Shown: positions 46,770-60,600 of the stretch, piece after piece | Numbering within the stretch: the first letter of the stretch is position 1 | How the letters are laid out: each line of letters starts with the position of its first letter | Made by a program: the position numbers and the translations under genes | Notes under the pieces: model-generated | What the model saw: the letters and a program-made list of their open reading frames with translations, nothing else | The model's database searches: none | What the model was told of the DNA's origin: nothing | Assembly: GCA_040954595.2 (NCBI GenBank) | Contig: CM082576.2 | Location: 2,542,001-2,606,000 of the forward strand | Direction: 5' to 3' | Length of the DNA stretch: 64,000 bases | DNA from: Balanoglossus misakiensis | Lineage: Eukaryota > Hemichordata

Positions 46770-48636
46770 CTATGGCGGAGTTTGTTTTCTGTACTGGTTT
46801 GCCGGATTGACTGGTTGAAATCCTGACGCCGATGTGGGTGGTGGTGGGGGTTGCTGATAGTGGTTGTCGCGGGGTGGCGGGTAATTGCCTGCAAACACAA
46901 TGAAACCAAACAATATTGCAATTAAAAGTTGTCTTGGAGTTTTTAACTTCTGAAATGAGCTGACAAATCTGTGTTGTCCCCATCCCTGAACTGCTGTGTG
47001 GAAAGTAGAATTCTTCAGCTCTCTGCTTGAGAAGGAAAATTGACTTAGATAAAAATACATATTTTTTGCTATAGTAATAGATTGAGATGCATGTCCCGGT
47101 GTTGGGAGAGAAGGATTTTCCCCCACCAAGTTAGCCTACCTGGGTGATGAGGATGTGATATCAAATGAGGTGGTGGTGGTGGTCCCATTGGGTCTGTGTC
47201 TAAAGGAGAGGAACTCCGCAATGGAGGCGGTGGTTGTTGCAACCCTGTTCTGCTGGATGGTCTAGAACCTGAGTGGAACCAACACATGCAGAGAAGAGAC
47301 ACCGCTCAGAGATTCATGCACTCCACAAAATGCAGCACCCTCATATTATGTGACCAAACCCCCAAGGATCGCAAATGAATGATGACAGAGAACCTCACAC
47401 ATGAATGACTACTGTGCATAAAATGATGTACATGCAAACACCCATTGAATCAATTTATGATATGAACCTTCATCCCAATGCAGACATGAGCAACCAGTGG
47501 AATAAACTGAAATGGCATGTTGGCTACTATAAAATCTAAAGACTATATCACTGCTTGACATTACAGCCATCAACAAGAGCTTTCCAAATACAAAACATTC
47601 ACTACATGTACAAGAAAGACTTGAATGGTGCTGGTTGTGGACAGACATAATGGTAGAATGAGGGAGATCACGTGTGCATTCTAAAAGTCAGCTCCACAGA
47701 ACACAAAGCAGTGTCATCATGATAGAAACACTGAATGACAGATGTACTTACCCCGTGGTGGTGGTGGTCCCCGCATCGGTGGGTACTCTCTGCCCATGGG
47801 TGGCGGTGGTGGTCCAGGTTCCCTCCGGATTGGAGACGGCCCAAAGTCCCTGGGTGGAAAGGGGCCTGGTTCATTTGGGGGCGGGGGACCCATGTGCCTT
47901 GGTGGCATGTGTGGTCCATAGTCTCTGTGGGGTGGTGACATACGCCCCATGTCTCGGTGCGGCATAGGTGGTGGTCTGGGGTCATTGGGGTCCCGTGGTG
48001 GTGGTGGTGGCAGCATTTCCCGTGGTGGTGGTGGCCCTCTCCTGTCCATATGTGGTGGTGGTGGCAGTGGTCCCATGTCAGGTGGTGGAATAGGGCTACG
48101 CATATCATGAGGTGGTGGAAATCGGATGTCGCGTGGGGGCATCGGCCCCATCCGTCCCATGGGTGGTGGTAGCCCTCCCTCTCTTGGGGAGGGTGGTCGT
48201 CTATCCATATATGCTGGAGACATTCCCTCCTCTGGGTTGTCTCTTGGTGATCCTATCACACACACAAAACAAAGCACAATCAACTGGTTAGTTCAAGATG
48301 CTTCCGTTTCCAGTGATTTGGTTTAGTTTATTATGGGCCTTGGGGTGACAAGATAAACTTTGTACAACGAATGACTGAAGAATGGATGAGAATATCAATA
48401 TGTGTGATCTTACCTCTGCGCAGAGGCCCCGGTCTTTCACTGCAAAAAATCAAGACATATTGGGTTAGAAAAAAACACATCATCACACACTTCACTTCTA
48501 AATATCCATGATGGATCTCTTTATGACTTCTGACAATTTAATCAACAGTTTCATTGTCAGAATTTATCAAGCATCTGAACACGTCAAGATATGGCATCAT
48601 ACACTTACCCTGGCTGTCTTGGAGGTGATGGTGGTC
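46770..48636 (-). CDS. MIA3: TANGO1 exons 26-30: proline-rich COPII-binding tail
   Basis: About 267 residues. Exon 28 (48252-47752) is the core, with repeated P-P-P, RGPPPP and MG-PP units and many MGRM/DMR/MDR arginine-methionine steps. Exons 29 and 30 add RSSSPLDTDPMGPPPPP and the last QPVNPANQYRKQTPP. In vertebrates PPP motifs of this tail bind Sec23 and line up COPII. The coding DNA is GGTGGT-rich on the plus strand, which yields long shadow frames of Trp/Gly and His. Confidence 0.92.
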
Positions 48637-51600
48637 CTGTAAAATAAAAATAAAATTACTTAGACTCTTAAGAGAAACTCACAGTACAAATGTATATCGC
48701 AGACTTTTATAAATTCTTCTTTGTACAGTCATAATTTCAGAGGCCCATGTGCAGCTGTTATGTAAATTTCATACTGAATTATACTGCCATGGTAAGTTGA
48801 TGACCTCTTAAAATCAACACTTTTATGTTCGAGTCTACTTACTGATTGATGATGGTTTGATGGGCATGCTGGTGGCAGTCTGCAGTCTTCCTTCCAACTC
48901 AGTGATCCTGAAACAAGATGATGAACAGTATTATCCATTTCAATTCTTTTACCTAGGCTTCATACATGCAGCAGAATTTCACCTTATTAACAAAACTTGC
49001 ACTTACTTTTGTCGAAGTTGGGCATTTTCCCTCTTGGCTTCACTTTTCTCTCTCTCGGAATTCCTTGCAGACAGCTGCACAAGTGAGTGAAGAAAAACAC
49101 AATATGCTTTTAATGCACCAGTCATCGCAGTGTCTCTCATCAGAAACACATCTTCTTTTAAAACAAGTCAGCTAGTGTAGCAGGGGTTGATTTTTCAACA
49201 ACTAAACCTACTTACCCAACTTTCATGAGCTTTTTTCTCATGCGAGGCAACCTGTGTAAACAAAATGAAAAAAAAATTATGATCAAGAAGGCCGGCCATG
49301 AATCTGAAGAACACATTGAGAACTCACTCCTATTGACAGATCCATGTTTTGCTTATATTTGAAGTATTTATGCAATCATTACCTCTGAGCGGAAGTTTTG
49401 CTCCACTTTTTCCAGTTCTTTCTTCAGATCCTGCACTTGTTTTCTGAAGAAGAAAAAAAGATAATATAAATATTAGTTTTGACTCTCATGAGAATCTCTT
49501 GTATTATGCAAGGTGCTGCTCACTCTGGTACGTTTTCCTTTTTGTTTACTAGAATGATGTCATCAAGTTGAACTTTAACCTTACTTGTAATTATTGGAGT
49601 CTTCTTCAGTAGAGGCAGCTTTCTGTTCCACAGTCTGCAGTTGTTCCTGACTTTGAGTTCGCAGTGCTTCCTCAACACCGAGTTGCCTGTCAAATTATCA
49701 AAAGGATATTTTGTCATTCACAAGAAGACAACAGTTGTAATATACATGTATAAGCAGGATTTACATATTCCTGCAAAACACATACATGTGTACACCACTT
49801 CTGTCAGCCAATGGGTTGAACTTTTGAGTCGGTGACATTTTCATAATTTACCAAGCTTATCTGAACATTTTGAACACAGACATATACAAACACAGCAAAC
49901 ATACCTCTGCATTTTGGATTCCTTTTCCTTGAAATACTCAGAGAGCACGGTAAGTTTGGTCTGTGATTCCTGGTATTGTTTTTGCGCTTCAGTTTGGCTG
50001 GCTTGTAGTTCCTCCATGCGTGCGGTCAGCTTGGCAACTGTGTCTATTGAAATCAAATCCAAATTCAACAAGGCATATGTCAGAATAAGATTGAATTTTC
50101 AATTTCAAACTATGGACCATGACAGTATGAAAGTATCACCACAGTGTCTTGGTAGTCATGACATGAGTGAAAATTGGCGTGAAGGTTTAGAGAACTTGAA
50201 ACCACTCACCTTCCAGTTCTACTTTTGCTTTAATTTCTGCCTGGAGTTTAGTGTCCAGACTCTCCCGTTGTTCCTCAGACACAGAAAGCTTGGCATTTAC
50301 CTGAGAGGATTAACACAAATAACAGCATTGTTGCCAATGTATCAAATAACATTATCCCTCCAGTAGATATGTGGATAAAACTACTGAATTATTTCTGCAA
50401 CTGCGATGGACTTACCGTCACAATGTCCATAACCTGTTTTATTTTCTGCTCAGCACTGTCAGCATCGCCTGTATGGTGAAAATGTCAAATCATCAAAATT
50501 AAAATGTACAGGTTTGGAGAACATCATGTTTAATGAATTGAACTTAATCATGCTTTGGCACCCAAAGAGAGATTGACATGACATTGTGCCCTCGGAAATG
50601 CAATTTGCTATCATGGTAAAAAAAAGGGGGGGGGGCAACAAATACACACCTGCATTTTCATCATGGTCCAACTTTTCCAATGATTTCATTTGAAGGAGGC
50701 AATCTTTGAGAACCTGCCATTAAAAAAATTCACAGCACATCAGACTTTCATTCAAAAAACTGAAAAAATAAAAATGTCAGCACTTGGTATTTCTTGCACA
50801 ATTTATAAAACTCAAATCTGCAAGTTGTACAATAAGGCAAATGTTGGTAAGCCGCTAAAATTTTGGCTTGTCAGACAGACAGTTCATTGCCCATATATGG
50901 TGTGTGACCCCTACTGACCTCAAGTTCATTGTTCTTATATTCAAGTGTTTCCTCTGCCTCTTTCTTTTCATCTGTCAGTGCTTCCAGTTGTTCAGTCAGG
51001 TCCTTGACTCTGAAAAAAAGTTTCAAACAAAGGATAGAATATGAGATGTTGAAGTTATAAGTATTCATTTACACCCAATGCTGAGAAAATTTCCGTTTAC
51101 TTATTTCAAAAATAATCATGACAAAGGTCTACAGTTGGCCGTAACTATAGTGACAATCAATACAATGGCAATTATACGTACATAATTACTTTGTATGTAC
51201 CATGTTAATAATAAGCTAAAATAAGGCAAGACTCACTTTTTATTGAAATCTTCAACAGATCCAGTAAGCTGTGGTTAGGATGAAATGCACATAAAAGTTT
51301 CATTATGACAGGTTATTTCAATCTAACAAACAATGGGGATGCGAATTAAATTTTGAGAAACAACTCTCGGGCTGCTCTGTGGGGACATGGCTGAGTGGTC
51401 AAGTCAAGGGAGGGGTGTCAGGAGGTCATTTTACCTGTTTGTTATTGTCTTCTGAGAGTCTGATCTGTTCCTCGCAGGCGGCAATTTGGGTCTGCAGTTG
51501 GTTTCTTGCGACCTCGGACTCAGAAATCGAATTCTCGTACTGTTGACAGAATGTGTGTTCCAAGAGTGAATGAATGAAGTTGAAAATTATTTAAAAGTTG

Positions 51601-54600
51601 ACAAGAAATAATATAAAATCAATTGTCTGCAGAATGGAGGTTATTTATCAATCCAAGACACTATTCAATTTCATACCTGCTGGATCTGGTGTTGCAGTAT
51701 TGTCATCTGTGCAATGCTGTCTGTTAACTGTTGCTGGTAGGTCAAATTCTGACGACAAAAAAGAGAGCAAAGAAAAGGTGAGTCAGTTTGTTAAAAATGG
51801 CATGAATGATTGAATGAGATAACGTTAATATTATTCCATTCAGCAAACTGTGGACTAAAAGGGATATTTATATTTTGACCATAAATTAGGTCACATGTCT
51901 GGCTGTTAAACACAACATTCAAATCACCTGGTTCTGTTGTTCTTGATACAGTTCACTCTGTTGTGAAAGCTGCTGTTGATATCTTTTCAGTTCGTCATCC
52001 AAAGATTTGGCTTGCTTGCATGTTTTCTGATACACGCCCTGGAAAAGAAATCAAGATAAAAATGGTTACAATGTATGTTTAATGGTGCAAGTTTCAGTCT
52101 CTATGGCAGGATGCAAACAGACATACAGCTATATATTCATACATGTACACAAACATGGTCACATACACACAGACGTTCAGGATAACCAAGTGTCGACATA
52201 AAATTATACCTCCAGATGTTTTTTCTCATCTCGAAGTTTATTGGCATCCATCATGTTGTTGTCAAGTGAGGTCTGCAGAGCCACAACCTGTAACAGATTA
52301 TTAACACAATGAGTTACTAGAGTTTTATTATATAACTACATGCTTTCTTTCATTCATAATTCTATAACTAAATTTGAAGTTCTTTTATCAAGAGTTTCCG
52401 ATACCAAATCAAATATCAGAAACTGTTTGAATTATTTACAAACTTTGTCTCCAGCTTGTGACTGATTGACATGCATAAGGGAAATGGCAAAAACCTTGCC
52501 TGGAGTTCAAAAAAAGGAATATTAAGTATCGCATGACAATGCCCACCTGTCTCTGAACATCTGCCAAGGATTTGGCCGTGTCCTGTTTTTCCTGTTCCAG
52601 TAACTGGATTTGCTGCTCCAGCTGCCGTTTGATCACTGCAAAGACAATTTAAACAATGTATAAATTATAATACATGAAATTCCAGTAAAAATGGCTTTTT
52701 TTAATATACTTTTTGAGTACCAGTAGTTCAAAATAATTATTACATAAGGATACAATGACTGTCTACTCACCTAGGGGGTCCACTTTCTTCTTTCCAAATA
52801 ACTGCAGAAATAGACAAGATAATGATAGATTTAAAATATCGCATGATTTTCCTACACACTGGCATTACATCTAGGCACCATTGCTAAAGTCATTTTTTTA
52901 ACAGTCGCTTATTGCCAAACACAATTTATGAATGTTTGACAGAGAAAAAATGATGAAGATTACATTGTAATTTTTTGTCATAAAATACTAAAAAGTTACC
53001 CACCCCACACATGCATTTGCAACAGAGCAATCCAAACGTCATGCAGCCCACGGCAACAGTTATAAACACAGCAACCCATGGAATACCATAAAACGTGTCT
53101 TCCTTCAGAGCAAGGTACAATGATTCCGGCATCTGTCAAAAACAACCAAAACATATTCATTTGGTTACAACAAACATAACATTAACGCTTTTGTAAAATA
53201 TACTTACAGTCCCCAAATATTCAATCTCAAAAGGAAATATGATGTGACATAAATTCGAAGCTTGTAAGACATGTCACACGCCAAGATAGATTCTATTTTG
53301 TTCGCCCAGTCAAGTGGATGCCCTTTTGTAAGGTCAGGTGTCAAAGGTGATGCATTCCAAACAGTGGATCTGAGCAACAAACGCTTTTAAAACATACAAC
53401 CCGAACACACAGAAAATGTCAGAAGACATTGTTCAAAATGAATATTATACAGGGATTTCGTTTACACGACGATGTGGTATCTTTGCAAAAACTTGCCACA
53501 CTGCAGCCTCTACCTACCCACCCACAGCATGCAGGCAACACCCAGCACAAACAAAACACTCACCATCACAAGTACTGGTTCAAGCAGAGGAGTTGCACTG
53601 TCAATCCAGTCCTCCACCCACGAACTGTAGAACGGTCTGCTGGTCTGACTTTCTCCAGAACTGGCCTGGGAGCGTTCGCGGTTCCTGGCCGATTCGGCAC
53701 GACGAATGGCTTCCTCCGGCTGCACAGAAAAGAAATCAACAGTGCGGTATAGTAAGTCAACTTAGCATAACAATAACGCTGGATTCTTTCACAGAGGCAG
53801 GGCCACAACAGCCTGCATTGATCACCGAGTGGTAGTACACACATGAATTGATTGAAGATTACACAACCTAATACATGAAGTAATCCCAGCGATTTCAATC
53901 ATAATAAAAAGTGCCATGTTAAAGCTAACAGAAGTTTCACATGTTCCAACTTTTGAAATTTGCCTGATTCTGGCCTGGCAAACATGTCCGCAAAAATGTA
54001 TTCAAGATCATATGCAGTTATTGTGCAAGAAGTACTCCATTTACTATCATGACTGTAGCGAACTAAGACCGTTCTTACAGTTTTGTAGAAAACATATAAA
54101 GAAATACTAACATCATACTGCTCGTCTGAATTGTCTTCCCAATCCATGTGAAGCTGTCTCCTTCCACCACCAGTCAGCAATTTTTCAGGATCTCCATCAT
54201 CTTCCACATCCTGAGACTCTTTGCTGTCATTGCCATTGCCGGCATCAACATTCTGCAGGTCTGGTTCAGGGTTACCGCTGGTCAATTCCGATTTGTCTGA
54301 GGTCACAGTGTCATAGGTCGGAGGGGCAGGTATTTCTGGGTTGAAGCCAGGTGGATCAGTCACTGATGACTGGGTTTGGGATGATGGTCTGTCAGTTGCA
54401 AGTTCAGGGTCTTCATCTTCGTCGACGTTGTCATGGTTCTCATTGGTTTCGTCAGAGTTTTCAGGTTTTTCCTGCTCAGAAGCTGTATAAAATCAAAAAC
54501 AAAATTCTACTAAGTCTTGTATTCTCAGATTGATTTTGCTAGACATTTTCACAATACAGGTAATACATTCACACACAGTAAATAGACCTGCATGTGATCA

Positions 54601-57600
54601 AAACTGCAGAGTTTACCATGTCTGAAAATGAGTTCAATGTCAAAGACGCACATTGAAAAAAAGCTCATTACACACAGCATAATCTTTTCAATCCATTTCC
54701 TGGTGAATGGAACAGTCATTCAATTTGGCAGATGAGTGACAGAATGTGTGTGTGGCACTGTGAGTGAAATCATAGACTGGTTAAATTTTATGTTTGCGCA
54801 GTACAGATAGTGAGCATATTTGTGTATGTGTGCTTGTCCATGAGTGTAACATTTTTCCAATATTAGACAAAAAGTATTGCTAACATTTATATGTGTGTGA
54901 GCGCGCACGCACTTGCAGTTATTAGCAATGAAGAACAGATAAGTGGAGAAAACTACAATGACTCATGATCTCGCACATTCATACTCAGTGGTAAGTGCCA
55001 TGCAGCTGTGTATACAACATTCAGCATAAGGCCAAAGTCAATTTTTTTCACTTACAGTTCAATTGCTGTGACCTCATAATGCAAAGACTGTGACAGGCAC
55101 AACGATTACCAACAATCGTGCTCTGTTCAAACATTGCAAAAAATATAGTTACATCTACATGTACACTGATATTGACTCAAAACAAAGACAAATGACTTTA
55201 ATATATGTGAATGACACAGACTGGCACACTTTTCTTTATAGAAGGATATATTTCAGAATTCAACAAAGATACACTCAAGATAGATAACAAGCAAAAAAAT
55301 TTGCTGTGCGTAACAAAGCAATGTATGAGCTCTACTAAACTGTGACCACTTCAGAAACAGGTGACAGAACTAGAATGGAAATCACACGTAACAAGGAGTG
55401 AATTGAATCCTACGAGTCGAGGGAGAATGTTTTAGAGTCGCAGATCTGACATTGCTTGATGCGTAGAATGTGAGACAGGAGACAGTAAAAAGGGGACAGG
55501 ATACAAAGATGCAAAAAGTGCAAAGCAGGATGAGCCATTCAATGTATGCATCAATAGCCCACCTGCTCCATGTGTGTCTTCTATCGACTGGTCGGTCTCT
55601 ACGCTTCCCTCTTGCGTGTTCCCATTGTGACCGCCACCACCGCCGACTTGTCCAGTGGCCAGTGGTCCAGAATCTACATGGACACTGCTACTGATGAATG
55701 CATGCACCCCTTCCAAACCCAAACCTGCACCGGGATCTCGGGACGCTACGTCTACGCCAGCTGTGGCATCTACAGGTGGCTGGCTACTATCCGGCCACGC
55801 AGTCGGTGTCGGTTCGGTCATTTCCAGACTGTCGGTCGCATGAGAGTTCTGAGGGATTGCGTGCGTTTGACGAACCATTTCTGACGGTTCCAGTCCCCCG
55901 TTTGGAGCAGTATCAGGGTTTAGTTGTGTTATCCGTGAAGTGTGTGAGTGGTGATGGTCGGGTTCAACAATGTCATCTGGATGTTGGTGATTGTGACTTG
56001 TGGGTGCGGACGGCACAGAGTTAGGAGTTAGTGTAGCTTTCATGCTTTCTGCCATGGTCTGTTGCGGCTGCGATGTGGAGGGACTTGCCTGTACGTCACC
56101 AGACGCAGTCTCCATGACTCCAGCAAACGACGTTGCGGGGAGGTCCATATCACCAAAGTAAATGGTGGTACCTTCTATCACCTCATAGTCCTTACCTTCA
56201 GTGCCCTCCTCCATCTCCAATGGAACGCCAGGATCGACAGCGTCCATATCCTGGGTTTCTTGATCCGCCTGAGGTTTCTCTTGATGGACTTGTCTGGCCG
56301 ACTCTCCATCTGGATGAACTGCAAAGACAGACAAGCAAGGAATCAGAATCTATCTCGTTCTCTGTTTGAGATGTGATCACTGTCTGAACATCAGTCAAAG
56401 TGACCTACTGAAGCAAAATGTCAAGATAGTAATGCGGATGTAAGACTAGAACAGTACAACCATTTTGATTGAAAAAACAAAACATACCTTCACCCAGATG
56501 ATCCCGACTGTCTTTGATGAAAGCTGCATATTCTGCCTTTATATCATCCATCCTCTTTCTCACTTCAGCCCTGATTTTCTCTTCTGCTGAGAGCTGATCA
56601 TTGTTGCTGGGGTCATCACCTGAAACTGTCACCATGGCGTCTGGGTGCTTGTTTACCTGACTGTTGTCTGGAGAAGTGTGCGTCTTGACAATGTCTTCAT
56701 CGGAAACTTCAGGCTTGCCTTCATCTTCAGTTTGATCTGTACTCTCTGTTTCTGCTTTTCCATTGTCCGCACCGTCCTCTTCAGTCTTGTCAAGTGCCAT
56801 TCCAGCCAGCTCAGCCTCGGTCTCGAGTTCATGTCCTTGGGGAGGGTCAGGTTGATCCTTTGAATCGGAGGTGTCATGCGCTTGTTCGTCAGCAGAAGAG
56901 TTGCCTTCTTGTTTGATGGGGTCAACAGGACTTGAAGGTGTTTCAGATGAGTCTTCCTCAGGTTCTTCTTCATCCTCCTCGTCTTCTCCATAATCATCTC
57001 CTTCCTCATCTTCCTCATCAAAATACTCTTCATCCTCCTCTTCTTCCTCCTCCTCGTCATCATCTCCTTCCCCATCAGGATTCTCCTCCTGGCTCAGCTC
57101 ATCATTATCTGCCGTCAGCCTGTTGTCTCCACCCTCTGCATCACCATGCCGGTTCCGCAGTTCCTCTCGGAGAGCTTCTTCCAGGATATCCTTCCCATCA
57201 ACATTGAGGATTCGGCTGCTGCTTTCCTCCTCCTCGTCCAGTTCATTGATCAGTTCATCCAGGTCGTCAAGAGCTACCTCCAGGTAGTCTGAATCACTGA
57301 CGTCAAAGAAAAACCCATCATTAGTTTCCTCCAGCTGGACATGTTCTTCTTTGCTGTCATCAATGTCCTTGTCACCAGATTTTTCTGTCTGCACATCATG
57401 AATAGTCTCAGTGCGGTTCTCTGGATTTTCAGTTGAATCCTCAGCCATGTCGGAGTGTTCAGCCTGATGATCTAACTGATGGTCGTCCGTGACAACGTCC
57501 TCTGTGTCTTCGCCAGTTTCATCAAGATCCAAGACTTTCTCCTCCTTCTGATCCATTTCTTCCGCTCCAGCATCCATGCTGGGACTTTCAGTATGTTGTG

Positions 57601-60600
57601 AGGAATGAACATTCTCTGGTTCTTCACCATCAACATGAACATCTCCAGCATCTGGTCTGTGCCTTTCCGGGTCGATTGTCGTTCTGGGTCTGGTTTCCTG
57701 TGTTTCTGTGGTGTCAACACCCTGGATGGTAATGTCATTCTGGTCGTCACCAACTGGCTCTTGGACATCCTGTTTGGTTTCAGCAGCAGCAGCACCTTCA
57801 CTGTCAGGAGCATGAATAACATCACCGTCCCGAGGAACTCCCAGGACTTGTTCATCTGGGTGAGCGACCTCACTGTCAGCAGAACTACTGTGATCAGCAG
57901 TCTGTTCATCCTGGTCCAGGGGCTCTGGCAAAGACCCATCGCTGTCATCCTCAGAGTGTTCTACATCACCGATGACATTTTCATTGCGATCTGGATCTTC
58001 TCCCTCCGTGATGTCTAACACCTTGTACAGAAGTTTCTTCGCTTCATCCTCCACGTTCTGACTGCCATTGGGATCTGCATGGTCATCATCATTTGGCTGG
58101 AGATCCTCATCAAACTCTGCCTGATGCATTTCATAGACATTGTCTGTATCGGCACCGCCACCGTGCAAGGAATCACCAGCAATGGCCTGACCATCATGTT
58201 GTCCAATGTCATCAGATTTGGTCACTTTGACAGGTTCAAATTCCGAGTGGTGTATCTCGACTTCTGGCAAGCCTTGGTCAGCCTCATCTGTACCTGAAAC
58301 ACTGTTGAGGTGATCGTCATCAGTCCTCCCGTGTTCCTGTGACTGTTCATCTTCGACAGTTAAAGAATCAGTATGTTCCTGAGGTTCTTGTGAGGAATCT
58401 GTCGGTGCAGTTGATGGACTTTCTTGCAAGGCATCTTGAAGATCAGATTGTTTGAGATCGACATCGGCGAGATCATCACTGACCGTTTCCATAGCGTCCT
58501 GATGCTGTTGCTCTTTCTGTATCCGCAGCAATTGTTCCAGCTGCTGACGCTGATCTTCAGTAAGTTCAGCTTCCTGGTCAGGATGTACACCATCAAATAC
58601 ACCATTGTGTTCAGCATGATCAGCATGCAAGTGTTCATCCTCTTGCGGGACAGTCTCCTCCACACTGTCGGTCAATTCAGCCTGCTGGGAATCCTCTGCG
58701 ACAGAATCTGCCTGAGTGTCCACACCAGCAGGCTGATCACTTGATCCTGATTCAACATTCTCAACACTGGGCTGCTGAGAAGAGTCTGTGCTGTCGGCAA
58801 GAAACTTTTCCCTGAGATGTTCTTCTTCTTCTTCCTCAGTATCAACTTCCTCACTTGAAGGCAGTCCATCCTGCAAGACTTCTTCGTCTTCCTGTGCTTC
58901 ATTGCCCTATAAAGGGAAAATAACATTTCCAGATATCACTGTAGATATATTCCCTTTGAACAAATACAACATGTACACCATTTCTCTGTATTGCCAATGG
59001 CTATTTTGTATGAAGAAACTTAGAAAGTAACAATTACTACTATACCTCTGTAGGTAGGACATGCTTTGGACGCGCTTCAAAGAGTTTGGATTCAAGGACA
59101 AAATTTTTTGGAAAATATCCTCTCTTGCCTGGCTGGTCAGCAACCTTGGAAGTAAAATACAATAATATTAATAACAATCAAAAGGTGTCTCTCAATTTAT
59201 GAAGCGTGTTGTTATTGCATCATTTTATATCATCATTTTACAATGTATATCAGCCCATATGTCTGAGACGTACATAATGTGCAACTGTTAAATGTAGGAA
59301 TACCATAATTTTTTCATCATCCATTACATGACGTCAATTCTTCTACACTAGCAATCAAGCGTTTGTCTACTTGCCAGTCACACACAACTCTGCAGTGTCT
59401 CCTAATTAAGTTACTCTTACACTTTCTCACTTACCTCTCCGCCCCATAAATTTTGGAGTTGCCCAGCTGACTTGCTATAAACAATGACGGTATCATCTTT
59501 GTCAAAATATAAGAATCTGGGATCTGTTGGGTGGTAATTTCCGATGGCCTTGCCTTCGGATATTGGTTCTGTGTGCAGAAAGTTTCCAAAAATGCAAACA
59601 GGTCATTGAATGTCCACAGCAACAAACAATTTCAGCAACATAATGATACACTGTTACATGCTTTGATTTGAAGCAAAATCACCGTACTGGTTGGCAGATT
59701 GGTGAGCGATTTGCTTCATGTAAAAATGTATCCTCTACATGTGGATGTGCATTTAATCTGAAGTTCAATACTGTACATCATACTTGTCTGGTACTTCTCT
59801 GTACATCACAAATTGATATTTGCCACACAACAGTAAAATACCCAAATCCCTCATTTAGAGTTCTTGAAGTAATTTTGTTCATTATTATATGGACATGGGA
59901 TCTGCACTTTAAGTATTTGGATACTCTGATCACTACAGATGTCATTGTCGATAAAATCTGAGATGATTTTTACAGCAAATTTTGTTTATATAATAATTAA
60001 ATGGGTGCAAGCCAAATGCAGCAAGAAGATTAACTTACCTATCTGAAATGACATCAGCAATCAGTAGGGTTTTAAAATGTTAGTATCAGGTTATTTCACT
60101 CAAAAAGGTCAAGTATGTGTACTGCTGTAATATTTTCCGATGTGTTTGTGTACGTCAACTCTTGTAACATATTTTTTGTTTTTATTTTTTATACTCATAA
60201 TTTTCGCTGATTTATGCATACACTCAAGAGCTTTTATGCATTTGGCATCACATACATAAAATCGTTGGTACAAATGAATCTGAATAGACAAATACATGTA
60301 CAATGTAAATTTGTATGCGGGTATGCAGTCACTGCGTATCAATACCACACGTTTCTATGGAAGGTTCCAATGTTCTGTCCATAGCCCAATGCGGAAGCGA
60401 ATGTGTGGGCCATTTGTTTCCACACAGCAACCGTGGTATCATTGAATTGCCACGCCGATTTGTTTGCTTGACCGAAAAAATGAGACGACGCCGCGTTTCC
60501 AGTGGCGAAACAAGACGCCGATGAACGCGTAACGCGCAAGCCTATCCACTCCAATCGCCCCCAAAACACAGATCGTCGGCTCACACATCGGCTTCGATTT

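Noticed and set aside
47674-48172. Plus-strand Trp/Gly/Val-rich and minus-strand His-rich frames
   Set aside because: Shadows of the GGTGGT-rich proline-coding TANGO1 exon 28.
56653-58665. Long Lys/Met/Arg- and Leu/Phe-rich frames over the acidic region
   Set aside because: Alternate-frame and antisense readings of the Glu/Asp-rich TANGO1 exon 4.
60035-60040. Four-base microexon (ATAG between a CAG acceptor and GTAAG donor) in TANGO1 intron 1
   Set aside because: Including it breaks the frame into exon 2; leaving it out joins exon 1 to exon 2 in the conserved SH3-like frame.
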